Below, piece after piece: positions 1 through 10,505 of a DNA stretch of 64,000 nucleotides. Positions within the stretch are counted from its first letter, which is position 1. Each line of letters begins with the position of its first letter. The DNA is from Chondrus crispus (lineage: Eukaryota; Rhodophyta; Florideophyceae; Gigartinales; Gigartinaceae): positions 124,001 to 188,000 of the forward strand of contig NW_005178701.1 of assembly GCF_000350225.1 (NCBI RefSeq), written 5' to 3'. The notes under the pieces were generated by a model that saw only the letters and a list, made by a program, of their open reading frames with translations, had not been told where the DNA came from and ran no database searches. The position numbers and the translations under genes were made by a program.

Positions 1-401
1 GCACAGTTGGTGTACCGTTGCTACTTTCATTTCATCCCGTCGGGCTGCGTTGGGACGCCCCCGTCGAAGGCCTTGTCGCGTTACAAGGTGTCGAAGAAGC
101 TCAACGAGCATTGGCCTTAAAACCCAGTGTAACCGGGGTACCTAAGTACACGCCCCACCCCACACTCGTCGAGCAGTTCTCTTGGCAAGTCTCTACCACA
201 TCGATCCCGGGCCGGGCTGTTTCTCTGTGCCCCCCTATCAAGGATCTGAGCTACTACGAGTCGCAAGCTCTTTTAAACGGAGAAGGGAGAGTCGGACACT
301 CCGTAGCGCTGTGCCATCGGCAGTTCTTCTTTTTGTTGCTGTTGTTCTTTTTGCTGGACCATCGGACCGTGCTCTCTGCCTGACAGGTGCATTGCACTAC
401 A
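1..401 (+). mobile_element. Partial LTR, gypsy family D (3' end)
   Basis: This segment matches, in inverted orientation, the first 400 bp of the LTR at 6559-7565. It ends in ATTGCACTACA, the same terminal 11 bases as the other copy. The left part lies outside the window. It abuts the family-I copia gag fragment directly at 402, so the gag reading frame of that element runs on into the LTR before stopping at 273. No target duplication can be checked. Confidence 0.6.
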
Positions 402-1082
402 GTGAGGTTTGTCGCTCGCTGTTCTCCTGTGTTTCATTCTGGTTGTGCGTTTGCGCGGTTCTGGTGCTGATTGTTGGGTGTGCATCTGGGTGTGCATTAG
501 CTGGACTTGGTGCACATGGTTGATAAACCCGTTGATGGTGAGGGGTGGGTTTCCTGTCATGATGATGGCTAGTTGTCCCATGTCTGGGTGCGCTGCCAGG
601 CCCTGTATCATGTACCTCACTGTGGTGCGTTCCACATTGATATTTGGGAATTGCGCTACTTTCATCCTGTATCGGATCTCTCTGTGGTTTTCAACATAGT
701 CGTTGAGCTCCTGTCTCTGTTGGTATCTGGTGTTGCCAGCTTCTGCATCGAGGAGCTCATGGTTCTCCGTCGACGATATGTCCACTGTATTCCTTATGAT
801 GTGACAGATCGTTTGAGGTTCGTAACGTAGGATGCGGGGTGGCAGGACTTTGATGACTTCGTTGGTGAGACTTTGCATTATGGCTTTCCGGATCATGTCC
901 GCTTTCTGTTGTTCTTGCGGTGCGTCCGTGTTCGGCTCTGTGGTCGTGCTCGGTGGTGTGGTGAGAAGGTGTGCTGCCTTGATCGTGCGAGCGTAGATCT
1001 CAAGTGCTTCGTACCAGTAAGTGTGATTACTTGCTGTGAGGCGGGGTAGTTGTCCCGGGGCCGATGCTTGTTGATCTGTCAT
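402..1082 (-). pseudogene. Copia gag fragment (family I, copy 1)
   Basis: A minus-strand open frame starts with ATG at 1082. It resembles a Ty1/copia Gag capsid protein: an N-terminal W-x-Y-E-A-L-E-I-Y block after about residue 20 and a helical middle region with NDYVENHREIRYRM near residue 130. The last region, MTGNPPLTIN onward, is nearly the same as the plus-strand copy at 1697-1951. The frame is cut at 402 by the family-D LTR, before the zinc knuckle, so the protein is truncated. It would have been the structural protein of the cytoplasmic virus-like particle. No protease or polymerase follows on this strand inside the window. Confidence 0.65.
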
Positions 1083-1120
1083 TGTTCCGTGGATTTCGAG
1101 AGCTGGGGACGAGGGTTAGT

Positions 1121-1686
1121 GTGGTGCGCGGGGTAGTGTTGGTCTTGCGCGTTTGTTGCAGTTGGGATTGGGGATCTTGTGCTGCGGCTCGGTAGTCAGT
1201 GGTAGTGTGTGGTGCCCATAAAGTGTGATGCCAAGACCTGGTCCGATGCCTCCGACCACGGATAGTGGCGGAGGCGACGGCGCCTTTATTTCCTACTGAG
1301 TAAATAATGCCTTATTGGCATTGTCCTATCTGTAGCTGTGTCTTATGTGGATGGAACCACATGAAGGACAGAAAGCATTTCAAATTTTTTGGAATTCGGC
1401 CGGCCGCACGAAGTATTCACACAATTGAAGTTAAGTATGTCTCTGTGGTTTCATCCAGATAAGACGAAGTACAGATAGGACTATTCCAATAAGGCGCTAT
1501 CTACTCAGTAGGAAATAAAGGCGCCGTCGCCTCCGCTACGATCCGTGGTCGGAGGCATCGGACCAGTTCATGGCATCACACGTTATGGGCACCACACACT
1601 ACCACTGACTACCGAGCCGCAGCACAAGATCCCCAATCCCAACTGCGACAAACGCGCAAGACCAACACTACCCCGTGCACCACACC
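1121..1686. repeat. Inverted repeat of family-I copia LTR/leader, head to head
   Basis: Arms 1121-1372 and 1437-1686 are imperfect reverse complements around a 64-bp spacer. Each arm holds the end of a copia LTR, then a primer-binding-like GTTATGGGC (about 1582 on the plus strand; TTATGGGC on the minus strand near 1213-1220), then the untranslated leader that runs into gag on its own side. Two family-I copies are therefore joined 5' end to 5' end. The right copy lacks the first ~170 gag codons: its leader jumps straight to the ATCATCATGACAGG block. Confidence 0.75.
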
Positions 1687-1696
1687 AGCCATCATC

Positions 1697-1951
1697 ATGA
1701 CAGGAAACCCACCCCTCACCATCAACAAGTTTCTCAACCAAGTGCAGCAAGTCCAAATAATGCACACGCAGATGCACACTGAACAAAGAGCACCAGCACC
1801 ACGCAAACGCACAACCAGAATGCAACACAGGAGCACAGCGAGCGACAAACCTCAATACACAAGACCTGCAGCATACAGAGGTCCATGGTGCACGTTCCAC
1901 AGAAGCAGCACCCACGAAACAGAAAATTGCTACGCGCGTAGGTACAAATAG
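1697..1951 (+). pseudogene. Copia gag C-terminus with zinc knuckle (family I, copy 2)
   Basis: This plus-strand fragment encodes the C-terminal part of the family-I Gag. It starts at the MTGNPPLTIN block, has a basic linker, and ends with the knuckle WCTFHRSSTHETENC, a C-x2-H-x4-H-x4-C arrangement of the kind found in some copia Gags instead of CCHC. Compared with the minus-strand copy, the leader and the N-terminal ~170 codons have been removed by a deletion. The frame closes at 1951, and protease follows in another frame at about 2021. Confidence 0.65.
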
Positions 1952-2020
1952 AAACGATCCCACGCACTAGCGTAAGCAGCACACAACAACGGCGACACAC
2001 AGGCCGACGATACAAACATC

Positions 2021-2605
2021 ATGCACAAGTTGCATGATCATTTACACGCGATCGAAGAACATTTGCAAACACGCGACGACACGAGCGAAGGCAAGCAAAA
2101 ATTCATCATCGACTCCGGAGCAAATCTAACTCATACCGCTACATCCCACGCGCGTATGGGACTCGGCAACAGTACACCAACCACCACGGCAACCGGCCAA
2201 CGCGTCCCGATCACACACACTGGCACAATCAAGATCACACGGAAGAAGAATAGCGTACGAGTACTACCCGTCCATGCGCCGAGCATCAAGGAAAGTTTGC
2301 TATCGGTACACGACCTGGCAGCACACGGACACGTGACGTTCTCCAGAACCAAAGCAACAACACTTCACAAACCAACGCGCTTGCCACCAGCAAAACTCAC
2401 CGCACATTTCCAAGACGGGCAGTCTCGCCTCCAACAACAAGCAACAGCCGAAGGAGAAAGAACATGCAACCGTAAAACAACGACCCGTACCAAACCATCA
2501 CCCAGCAAAATGCAGGCACCCCCAATCACACATCCCCCTACACACGGCGACGCAGCGATCAAATGCCCTTCAACACAACGCGACGACAAGCACCGACACT
2601 TGTAG
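2021..2605 (+). pseudogene. Copia protease fragment (family I, copy 2)
   Basis: The frame contains FIIDSGANLTHT around residue 29-40, the aspartic-protease active site of copia polyproteins (D-S-G). A flap-like region and the block ESLLSVHDLAAHGH follow, which in copia elements mark the end of protease before the integrase spacer. After about residue 120 the frame turns into low-complexity T/P/K/Q-rich sequence and stops at 2605. No integrase or reverse transcriptase follows; the next identifiable sequence is a gypsy LTR at 2648. It is the remnant of a 3'-truncated element. Confidence 0.7.
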
Positions 2606-2647
2606 CATATCCCTCTCTCGGAATTAGATTTAGATTATATCTATAAC

Positions 2648-3210
2648 TGTAGAACACGAGCTCTACAGTACCTCAGTGCGCGCGCACACGTGTACCCCAC
2701 GTGTACGGGGGTGCGCGCACACACGTGTACGACACGTGTGCTGCCAGCCCCGATGGCTGCCAGCACTACAGTGCAGGCCGACCTGCACTACGGTAATGTT
2801 ATGATAGGTGACTCTGTATATTAAATATGAGCGGACCGCCGGCGGTGGAGGAACACAAGCACGGACTTGTCAAGGATCCTCCACCTTGGTCCGCCCGCTT
2901 ACTATTAGATACTTCCGTCCATTTTACCTTAGAGTAGCACCGCGCGCAGGTTGAGGACGCACGCTACACGCCCACGAGCCGGCTCCGCCTCCGCCCGTCG
3001 GTACTGGATCGTCACCCAGTACCGCTCCGGGGCGTCGAGGCGTCGAACCGCTCGCGCGTGTGCACGTCCTCCCCGACCCCGCTCTACCACCGCTACCTCC
3101 AGCCCGTGCTCGGTACCGTAGGTGGGCTGTGCTTCTATCTTCCCGCTGATCGGGGTCTTCCCGAACTGTCAGTACTCACGCCCCTCGTCGTTGGGGGTGA
3201 TTATACTACA
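2648..3210 (+). mobile_element. 5' LTR of gypsy element G
   Basis: It starts TGTAGAACACG and ends TTATACTACA (TG...CA). It is followed at once by a primer-binding-like GTCGTCTCCCGACC, which resembles the site next to the family-C LTR (TGGTCTCCCGACC). An AT-rich TGTATATTAAATATG near 2814 may be the TATA region. Four CACGTGT-type motifs cluster at about 2680-2745. No second copy of this LTR is in the window, so the boundaries rest on the TG/CA ends and the adjacent PBS only. Confidence 0.65.
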
Positions 3211-3286
3211 GTCGTCTCCCGACCTAAAGACTCTCAAGATCGAACCGAGAGGACTATCGTTTACCTCCGCGTCCGTACGCGTCGAG

Positions 3287-5365
3287 ATGAGTGGCGAATA
3301 TCCCACCTTGATTCGCTCCGAGCCCGCCGATGTGCGAGAGGCCGCGCTCGGCGTCCGAGTCGGCGACGGCGACGGTGGTCCTCGAGACCGCGAACCGTCG
3401 CCCGACTTCTCCGAAGAATGCGCTCGCGCGATGTACGATCGCATCGCGGAGTATATCGAAGATGTCCGAATATCCCTCCGTATCGACGTCTCCGACAGCG
3501 TCTACGCCAGCTGTATGGATGAGTTGCGCTCCCTCCGCGAAGGAAGGTTTGAGCGCGTAACTCAGTCCTTGGAGAACCTGCGCGCCCTCGTCGACCAGCT
3601 ACAGTCCCGTTTGGTACTCGTCGAAGAGGCGCGCATCGATTCCCGCGCAGTGGACGTTGCGGGTCAACCCGTGAGTGCAGACTCCGGGGTCCGACGCGAC
3701 CCGCAACCGTTCCCATCAGCCGAACAGATGGGAGCGTTCGCGCACATGGCAGCGGAGCTCAACTCAACGCGCCGCCTTGCCCGTGAGATGGAACAGACCT
3801 CGGCCGAGAGGCCGCCCGGAACGCCCTCGAGTGGGCCCGGTGCCACTCTTCCTCCGGGCGCATCCGGAGCGCAGGAGTGGCCCCCGACTGGAGCCGTCAC
3901 CAGTCGGAGGGCGGTGGACATCAAGTCGACGGCGGACGCGAACTTGGCGTCCGAGCCTCAGGCCCTTCCGTATGCATCCGGAAGCATGCGGCAGTCCCGA
4001 TGGGTACCGAACGAACCCGACCGTGGCCGTGGAGGAGTCGCCCGCGGATTAGGGGACCCGATTCTCCTCTTCGATCCTCGCTGGGTCGGCTACCAGCCAG
4101 CGGGTCTTACCGCGCATCCCGGCCTCGTAGACGTCCGAACGTTGCCCGTCACGCAGTTCGGAACGTTGGGCCCCGCCGAACCCGGGCTCGAGCCCGTCCA
4201 CACCATGATACAGGAGTTCAGAGCCGTCTTGAACTACCGCATGTATCAGTTGGACAACACCTCGAGGCTCGTTACCTCGGGTGACGCCGGACGGATCGCG
4301 AAGTACGTTCAACGCTGCCGTGGGCTCCGTCCCACGATGAAGAGCTTCCAGGGTACTGAGGCGATTTAGTTGCTCCCGTTCCTGAAGGATATCCGGACAA
4401 CCTTCAATGCCCAGCACCTGACCGAAGGTGTGGCAATCCGTGTCTTCGCTCACTTCCTCGAGCGGGACGCGGAGCGGTTGTATGAGTTACACCATGCACG
4501 GCCTCCGCGCCGGCCAGATTCACGACGACACGAGCTGGCCCGGTCTCGTCAACCAATTTATCAAACGCGACCTAACCGACGACGTATTTAGGGAAACGCT
4601 TGATGCTGTCGCGTCGGCGCGACAGCTTCCTCACGAAACCAAGAACACGTTCGCAGACCGGCTGGAATCCGCCGCGTTCCGATTCACGGCCGTGTTCTCA
4701 GAACAAGCCTTCGCGCACTACTTCGTGCGGGGGTTGTCCACTGCGACCCGGGCCGCAGTGGCAGAGGCGATGCAAAGGTTGCTCGGAAAACAGAAGACCG
4801 AACTCTCAACGATTCGCCGTATCGCAACGGCAGAGGTACAACCTACCGCGCTCGCCGTGGGTTGCCGCTGCCGGACCCGAAGCCGGCAGCGAAGGGAGTC
4901 CGAACTCCAAGGTCGCACGGAACGAGTTCGCCGGCGACCGCCCTCCGCATTGGAGAAGATGAGTGGCAGGCAGACCCTGTCCTCATTACGCGAGGCTTCG
5001 ACCGGGCAGGGGGCCGACCCCCTACGCCAGCTTCCACCGGTTCTACCGGAGGCTTCGCAACGGCGTTCGCGCACACGCCGACGGCCACGGGTGGTCCGAA
5101 CCACAGCATGGCAGAGCTGGATATCTCCCGTAGAGAAGGGGATCGCGTGCCGCCTTACGTGCCTCGACTCACCGATGAGGAGGCACGCCACGCGGCGACT
5201 TTCGCGTCGACAGATGGCAGCGCGTACATTTGTTGGCTGTGCCGGACGTACGGCCACGCCATGTACGCGTGCCCGTTCCTATCGCCTGAACAACGTCAGT
5301 TCACGGTGTACAGGAACTACCGCTATCAGATGGAGACGCGCCCCGGAATGCGCAATCTCATCTAG
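3287..5365 (+). pseudogene. Gypsy gag, element G (stop plus frameshifts)
   Basis: The chosen start ATG (3287) lies 76 bp after the LTR. Residues up to ~130 are acidic or helical, and a P/G/R-rich linker follows. A capsid region begins with NYRMYQLDNTSRLV, close to the NYRAYRLVNTDPTV block of element C. An in-frame TAG sits at 4367-4369. The capsid then continues past the stop (LLPFLKDIRTTFN), shifts frame near 4483 (GLRAGQIHDDTSWPGLVNQF) and again near 4860. A canonical zinc knuckle, CWLCRTYGHAMYAC (C-x2-C-x4-H-x4-C), ends it at about 5270. It would have been the Gag of a Ty3-type particle. One stop and two shifts make it non-functional as read. Confidence 0.7.
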
Positions 5366-5986
5366 CAGTCTACGCGGGCAGACCGAGGCCCGCGTCGAGG
5401 TGACCCGAGCCGATCGGGTGGGGGCGTCCGTTTTGCCCCTCATGAAGGCGGGTACCGATACCCAGGGACCGATCAAAGTGATCGACGTGACCCTCGTCGT
5501 ATGGATACGCGATATCCCCTTCGAGATCGGCGAGGCGACCGGGGCCGACCCCCGTTGCCCCAAGGGGTACAGAACGCCATTATGTCCCTCCAAGATTGGG
5601 GAAGCGTACCCCCAGCCCACGGAAGGAGGCGGAGGAGAGCCCATTCCCTCCGCCCCTCGAATATTGCAACGGCCGGACGTTGCAATCCAAGGCCACGAAG
5701 TATCCGATTGTTTCGTAGAAGATGCCCAGTCGGGATGGGGAAACCGTCCCCATACGCGCGGCCAAGGGCCCGTCCACGCGCTAGCTAACGATAGCCAAGC
5801 TAATAGCACTGACAGCTCGGGTAATTCGAAAACCCCGTAAAGACGGTTACGTTCGCGCGGTCGCGTGAACCGTCTTGTCACACCAACCTAGACCCGCCTC
5901 TATTTGTCCCCAGCGGGGGAGGGGAATGTTTACCGATATTATTCCCCTCAACCCCACACAAGCGCACCGAGACACCCGTAAGCTCG
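5366..5986 (+). other. Gag-protease spacer of element G with hairpins
   Basis: No convincing coding sequence. The stretch holds an imperfect stem AGACGGTT/AACCGTCT (about 5839-5876). A 9-bp stem GAGGGGAAT/ATTCCCCTC (5919-5949) has loop GTTTACCGATATT. An 8-bp stem GCACCGAG/CTCGGTGC (5964-5990) follows. The last two are shared with the spacer of the large palindrome at 54855-54925. Confidence 0.6.
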
Positions 5987-6558
5987 GTGCGAAAGGACGA
6001 AGACGCTGAGGCAACCGTGAGCCAAGTGCCTAACAACAAGCGCATCGAACGCGCCGGCGGCCCGACCCAGGGGGACCCGGGGCCGCCAGAAAACTTCAAG
6101 CTGCGTACGAACGCAACTTGTCGCGGGGACTCGACCGACCGAAGGGTGCCCCGCGACCAAGGCCGAAGGACGCGGAAGAGAAGTCGGAACCGGCGCTGGC
6201 GGCCCAGGCGGAACGATGTCGCCGAGCCGGGCACGCCGAAGGTGGTCGACGGCGTCATTTGCCTTATGACGTCAAATATTTACAACGTCCTCGGCTCGAT
6301 AGCCACGGAGGGAAATGCCTTCAAGCTCCGCACAATCGCCGTTGATACGTGCTCGGGGTACAATTTGGTGAGGAAGGCCGACCTTCCTCCCGATTCGTGG
6401 CGGTACGTCATCCGCGACGCGCCACTGCCCCGATTTGCAGGCGCGAATAGCAACCCGCTTAAGCTCTCGGCAGTCGTCCGTCTGACCGTGTGATTGAGGA
6501 ACACGACGTTCCGTATTCCGTTCGTCTTGGCGGACCAGCTCGCCGTGCCGGTCCTCCT
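5987..6558 (+). pseudogene. Gypsy protease fragment, element G
   Basis: The frame carries LRTIAVDTCSGYNLVRKADLP. It aligns with the protease active site of element C (LTILDTGAGSNFVRTDTLP), but the catalytic D-T-G-A is changed to D-T-C-S. The match continues through a changed frame (IRIPFV..DQLAVPVLL) to 6558, where the family-D LTR begins. Reverse transcriptase and everything downstream are missing. With the altered catalytic triplet and the truncation, it cannot be an active protease. Confidence 0.65.
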
Positions 6559-7565
6559 TGTAGTGCAATGTGCCTGGCAGGCCGCGAACACAGTCCGACG
6601 GTCAAACAAAAAGAAGAAAAACAGCAACAGCAACAACCATTGCCGAGGGCACGCGCTACGGAGCGTTCGAGACTCCCTTTCCCCTTGTGTGGGCTTGCAG
6701 CCCACGGTAGATCGACTCCGACGGGGGGGGATAAAGGAAAGATACCCGGCCCGCGAAGATAATGGTGGTACAGACTTGCGAAGACTTGAGTGGTCGACGA
6801 GTGCGGGTTGGGCTTGTCTACGAGAATGTAACTGCAGTTCGTTGGGTTGTAAGGCCAATGCTCGACGAGCGTCTTCAGCACCTTGGGTATAATTCAAGGT
6901 CTTCGACGGGGGCTCGATTAGCACTACCCGACAGGAACGTAACTATGTAGCAACGCTACGACCAGCGTGTTGCCCGATGGCAAAACACCGACACCAATGC
7001 GATCGCAATCGCGGTTGGTGGTACCAACACTGTCTTGTATGATAAGACCTTCGAAGGAGGCGCCGTTGCAATAGCCTTCCGACGGAACAGGACACTGTAG
7101 CAACGCTACGACCTACGTGCAGCCCGATGGAAATCACACCAACACCGGATCGGTCGCGACCGACTCTAATGGAACCAACATAATTAAGGGAAAAATAGAT
7201 GTAGAGATAGAAAAGGTAAAAGGATAAGGAAAAGGGACCCTCGAGCGCAAAGGATAAAGTAATCTGTAGGAAAAGGGAATGTCTTGTAAAAGACGGACTT
7301 CGCCTAAGGCGATATCAAACTCTGGCAACTTGGGTTGGTTTATTGACTTGGTCGGTCAAAGGGCTAAGTTATATAGAGCCCCGCCGGGGCGAGTACAGTA
7401 GCTCCCGACTCTCGATTCTAGATCTAATTAGTAAATAAATTAAATAATTAAAATAATCGTGCGCTTCATCGCACACGAGTGTCCCCCAAACCCGGACTAC
7501 AGTATCCAATTTGTTTCCTTTTTCACTCCTTTTCACCCCCCTCGTCAGGTGCGTATTGCACTACA
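6559..7565 (-). mobile_element. Gypsy family-D LTR, 1007 bp
   Basis: Both ends carry TGTAGTGCAAT in inverted orientation (11-bp terminal inverted repeats, TG...CA). Just right of it is ATCCCCCTTCT, the complement of the polypurine tract AGAAGGGGGAT, which also flanks the family-C LTR at 18397. This orients it as the 3' LTR of a minus-strand element. A CTCTATATAAC motif near 7370 on the minus strand fits a TATA box. It interrupts the protease of element G. No matching 5-bp duplication is visible (CTCCT left, TATCC right), so the rest of the element was probably lost. Confidence 0.65.
6947..7178. repeat. Imperfect direct repeat inside family-D LTR
   Basis: GTAGCAACGCTACGACC starts at 6947 and again at 7097, followed in both by a related ~80-bp block (CCCGATGG..., ACCAAC...). 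The unit spacing is 150 bp. Each unit starts with the small palindrome GTAGC-AAC-GCTAC. Confidence 0.6.
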
Positions 7566-9116
7566 TATCCCCCTTCTGAGCGCTCTTGTACGCCGCTCCG
7601 CCATCGTATAATCTCCTCGCCGTTTCTCTCATAACCCTACACCGCCGTACCCGGTAATCGGTGAAAGTGCAAGAGCAAGACGGGCCTCATGTTTCTTTCA
7701 TCCCCGAGCCATTCGAGTGGTAGTACCAAACGCAAGCGCTACGATGTGGGCTTTTCTTCCACTTCCCACGACCCTCTAAGTCTTCCTTCCATCCCTCGAG
7801 TACCCCCTGATTCCCAACGTGCTGGCACTGTTGGCCACATCGATTCCGATCCTCACGCTCCGTCCTCGCGTCGATACCCTGCCGCGTCGGAGCTCCACGA
7901 TATGGCCATGCGCCTTAATCCTGAGCTTTTTGCTTCCGCTAAATGGTTCTCTGTGATCGGTGCATAACAGGGGTTTCTGGTAGATCGGTTTCTGGTGCAA
8001 AGATCGTTCTTTTCTTTGGTTATGTTATAAGCCCACCAAAAGTTGCTTATCCATTCCGCAGTCATTGAAAACACTAGACAATAAGTAATGGGAGCCCCTT
8101 AGGGGTTCTGCAAGTATTTTAGCGTCTTCTGCTTGCATTTTGACCCAGGGAGGTCTCTTGGTGCTCTTGTAGCCCTCTCCGTGACTGTCACGCCATCACG
8201 GTAGCCGGTAAGTGTATATTTAATACGAAAATTTCAACTAAATACTGTACATTGCAGCGCAAACCTTACGTACTGGACGTCGTCTTTGCTAGTCTCTTGT
8301 CCGGTCGTCGTCTTTATTGCCTCTTCCATTCCATCACCGGATGCCACATCCACATTTCCTTTATCGCTGTCGTCACCGATCGTATCTGCACCCACCTGCG
8401 CCACTTCCCTATCTCGACAAAGCGGTCCTGGAGCCGAAAACAGTCGAGGCCCGAACGAATAACGGTCAATCCAGTGGCTGAGATGTTTATGAACCGGAGT
8501 ATAACTTTCGCATGCGAAGGGCTCATCATTTTTACAGCGATTTTATCACACTCGACATGATGAACGACTGGAACTCACATCGACGCGATCAAACGCCCAT
8601 GACTACAAATCCTGAATTGACGCGGTTGGATACGGCTGCTGTCGCTGAGGCGCGGCGGTCGGGGGCTCATGGCAGTTATTTCGCTTTTGGAGATGGCAGC
8701 AGTGCTGGTGGTGGCGGTGGCGGAAGCAGCTAGTAAGGTTTTTTGCCCTCGAGAGTTAGATGTTGTGTATGTATTTATATCGACTCGGAGCGAGATTTGC
8801 CTATGTACCGTAGGTAGATATTACTTCGGGGGCAATCCTGGTCGTCTTTGCCCTCCCACAATATACGAAGATGATGCAACGTTTTCTCGTTGTTCAAAAA
8901 GTCATTTCCACGTTTATATATGTCTGGAATGCTGTATTTGACGTGCTACACACATAAGTCGAACTAGTAGTCATCCGAACCCCAACCATCTTCAAGTTAT
9001 ATCTACCAAGCATGAAGGCCCCCTTTCATGGTGCCAAATAAGTCGCATCTGCAGTGGCAGTACTCCCCGACCGACTTCCTGACTGCTCACTGACAGGAAC
9101 ACCGTCTTGTCACTTC
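7566..9116. other. Unresolved segment; possible small spliced gene
   Basis: After the complement of a polypurine tract (7567-7577), no known family is recognised. A 92-codon plus-strand frame (7689-7967, S/P-rich, starting MFLSSPSHSSG) and a 73-codon frame (8512-8733, ending in GDGSSAGGGGGGSS) look gene-like. A good intron candidate, GTAAGT...TTGCAG, lies at 8208-8257 (50 nt). I could not join these into one uninterrupted reading frame. They may be UTR and exons of one gene, or chance. Nothing is seen at 8745-9116 except the 3' end of the next gene. Confidence 0.3.
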
Positions 9117-10281
9117 TTAACCCCTCCTCAGCTTTCTCAATTGCTGGTGAAACTCATCTTTCTCCAAAGTTAGAATAGCGAGTGCCATTTTCGCATCTCG
9201 CAAATCACGCACGACATCTGAATAGACGGGCTCCCTTGAAAGCTTTACCTCCAGATCCCCTACATCTCGTCTCAGAGCTGTGTTTTCTGCCATCAGTTTT
9301 TAAGAGATTCTGCGTCTTCTCCATACCGGCTGTCCTCTAGCTCCCGTTCAAGCGATTCCTTGTCTTGAAGAAGTTCATCGTTCTGTCGCCTGAGCGCTCG
9401 ATTTTCCCTACGCAGCTTGTCACACTCAACCCGTGATGGTCCCGCCGTGTTAATGGCACCGACGTCCGTCTCAGTACTTCTAACATGACTGCTGTATGAG
9501 GTTCCAAGTGACAAGTCAGTCCCTGAAAACACGGTTCTCGGTGACGCAGATGGCTTGCGTTGTATCTTTGACTTCTGTACAGGATCTCCAGGAGCGGGTG
9601 TATTCCCTTGACGATTAAGATTCGAGGGGTTTCTCAAGTATTGCTGCGATTTAGGTTGCGGTGGTTGCACGTTAAGGGTAGCATCGTCAACACCGATGTC
9701 GTCTAGAGAATCACCGGCATCGATTTCCGACCTTCGTCGTCATCTCCGACCGTAGATGACTGGTCATCTGATCCCGGATCGTAAGAGCCGAAGAGGGCTG
9801 TGCCGCGAGATGGTTTCCTATTTTTTGGCTCTGCGAGAAACGTAGAAACGACGCGCATGGCGATACGGCCACCACAAGAAAGCGGGGCGCCCACGCGCTT
9901 CGAGTATGACGGAATCTCAACATAATCGGCAAAAAGGAGCTTAATCTTGCCGACAATCTTACCACGCTGAGAGTTCTGACGAACGGCAAGCCTGTAGACT
10001 TTGTCTTCGAAGTTGGAGCCCTCCTTCTTCTTCTTGAAGAGAGTGACTTCTTGTGAAAGAACTTCGCCTCCGAAATGAGCGATGCGAGAAGACCTGTCAA
10101 TTTTTGCAGCCTTCATTAAAATAACCTTGGCTCCCCGTTCCCAGGTAACGACAACATCACTTGACGCTATAATCTTGTCCACGGACTCGATGTGGAGGTC
10201 GAACCCCAACTTGTACTCGAGCTTGTTCAAATCGCGCATGGAGCTCGCCTTGCCGATGAGCTTTGAAGAAGAGCGCTTCAT
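9117..10281 (-). CDS. NT-C2 domain, coiled-coil protein (two frame breaks)
   Basis: The start ATG is at 10281. Residues ~20-140 fit the NT-C2 domain of the EEIG1/EHBP1 group: LGFDLHIESVDKI, VVVTWERGAKV, then a long stretch ending KIVGKIKLLFADYVEIP. Such domains bind membranes or partner proteins in trafficking and cytoskeletal anchoring. After residue ~190 the frame closes at 9703, but coding continues one frame over (EIDAGDSLDDIGV) into a heptad-rich coiled coil (CDKLRRENRALRRQNDELLQ). It breaks once more at an A5 run near 9295 and goes on (LMAENTALRRDVGDLEVKL) to a TAA at 9117. Both breaks are single-base and fall in or beside A runs, so assembly error or a minor intron is likelier than decay. 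Domain call good; exact gene model uncertain. Confidence 0.65.
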
Positions 10282-10505
10282 ATTGTGATGGGAGGGTGAG
10301 ACACTGCGAATGGGGAGAGGGCCAGGGGAGCTGGGCTGGGGATAGAGCAGGGTGCGTATAATAATAAATGTTGGCAGGCTGGGGGGAGGTGAATGAATTG
10401 ACGGGGGCCGGCCTATCGTACGGAACAGCGGAGTAAATTAGAGGGTGACACAACGCACAACGCGGGCAACGATTGGGTGGGATGCGGTCGGATCAAAGCG
10501 GCGGA
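10282..10505. other. Intergenic gap between two minus-strand genes
   Basis: 224 bp separate the NT-C2 start from the stop of the Utp14 fragment upstream. The plus strand reads GGGGAGAGGGCCAGGGGAGC and ATAATAATAAATG, so on the minus strand there is a pyrimidine-rich tract and an AT-rich patch about 60-90 bp upstream of the NT-C2 start. No defined promoter element can be named. Confidence 0.4.

Noticed and set aside
1393-1408. GAATTC next to GGCCGGCC, resembling a cloning linker
   Set aside because: It lies at the centre of a natural inverted repeat with no vector sequence on either side; chance is sufficient.
4428-5840. 470-codon plus-strand ORF
   Set aside because: Only its first ~140 codons match capsid; after about 4860 the real gag continues in another frame, so the long ORF is accidental there.
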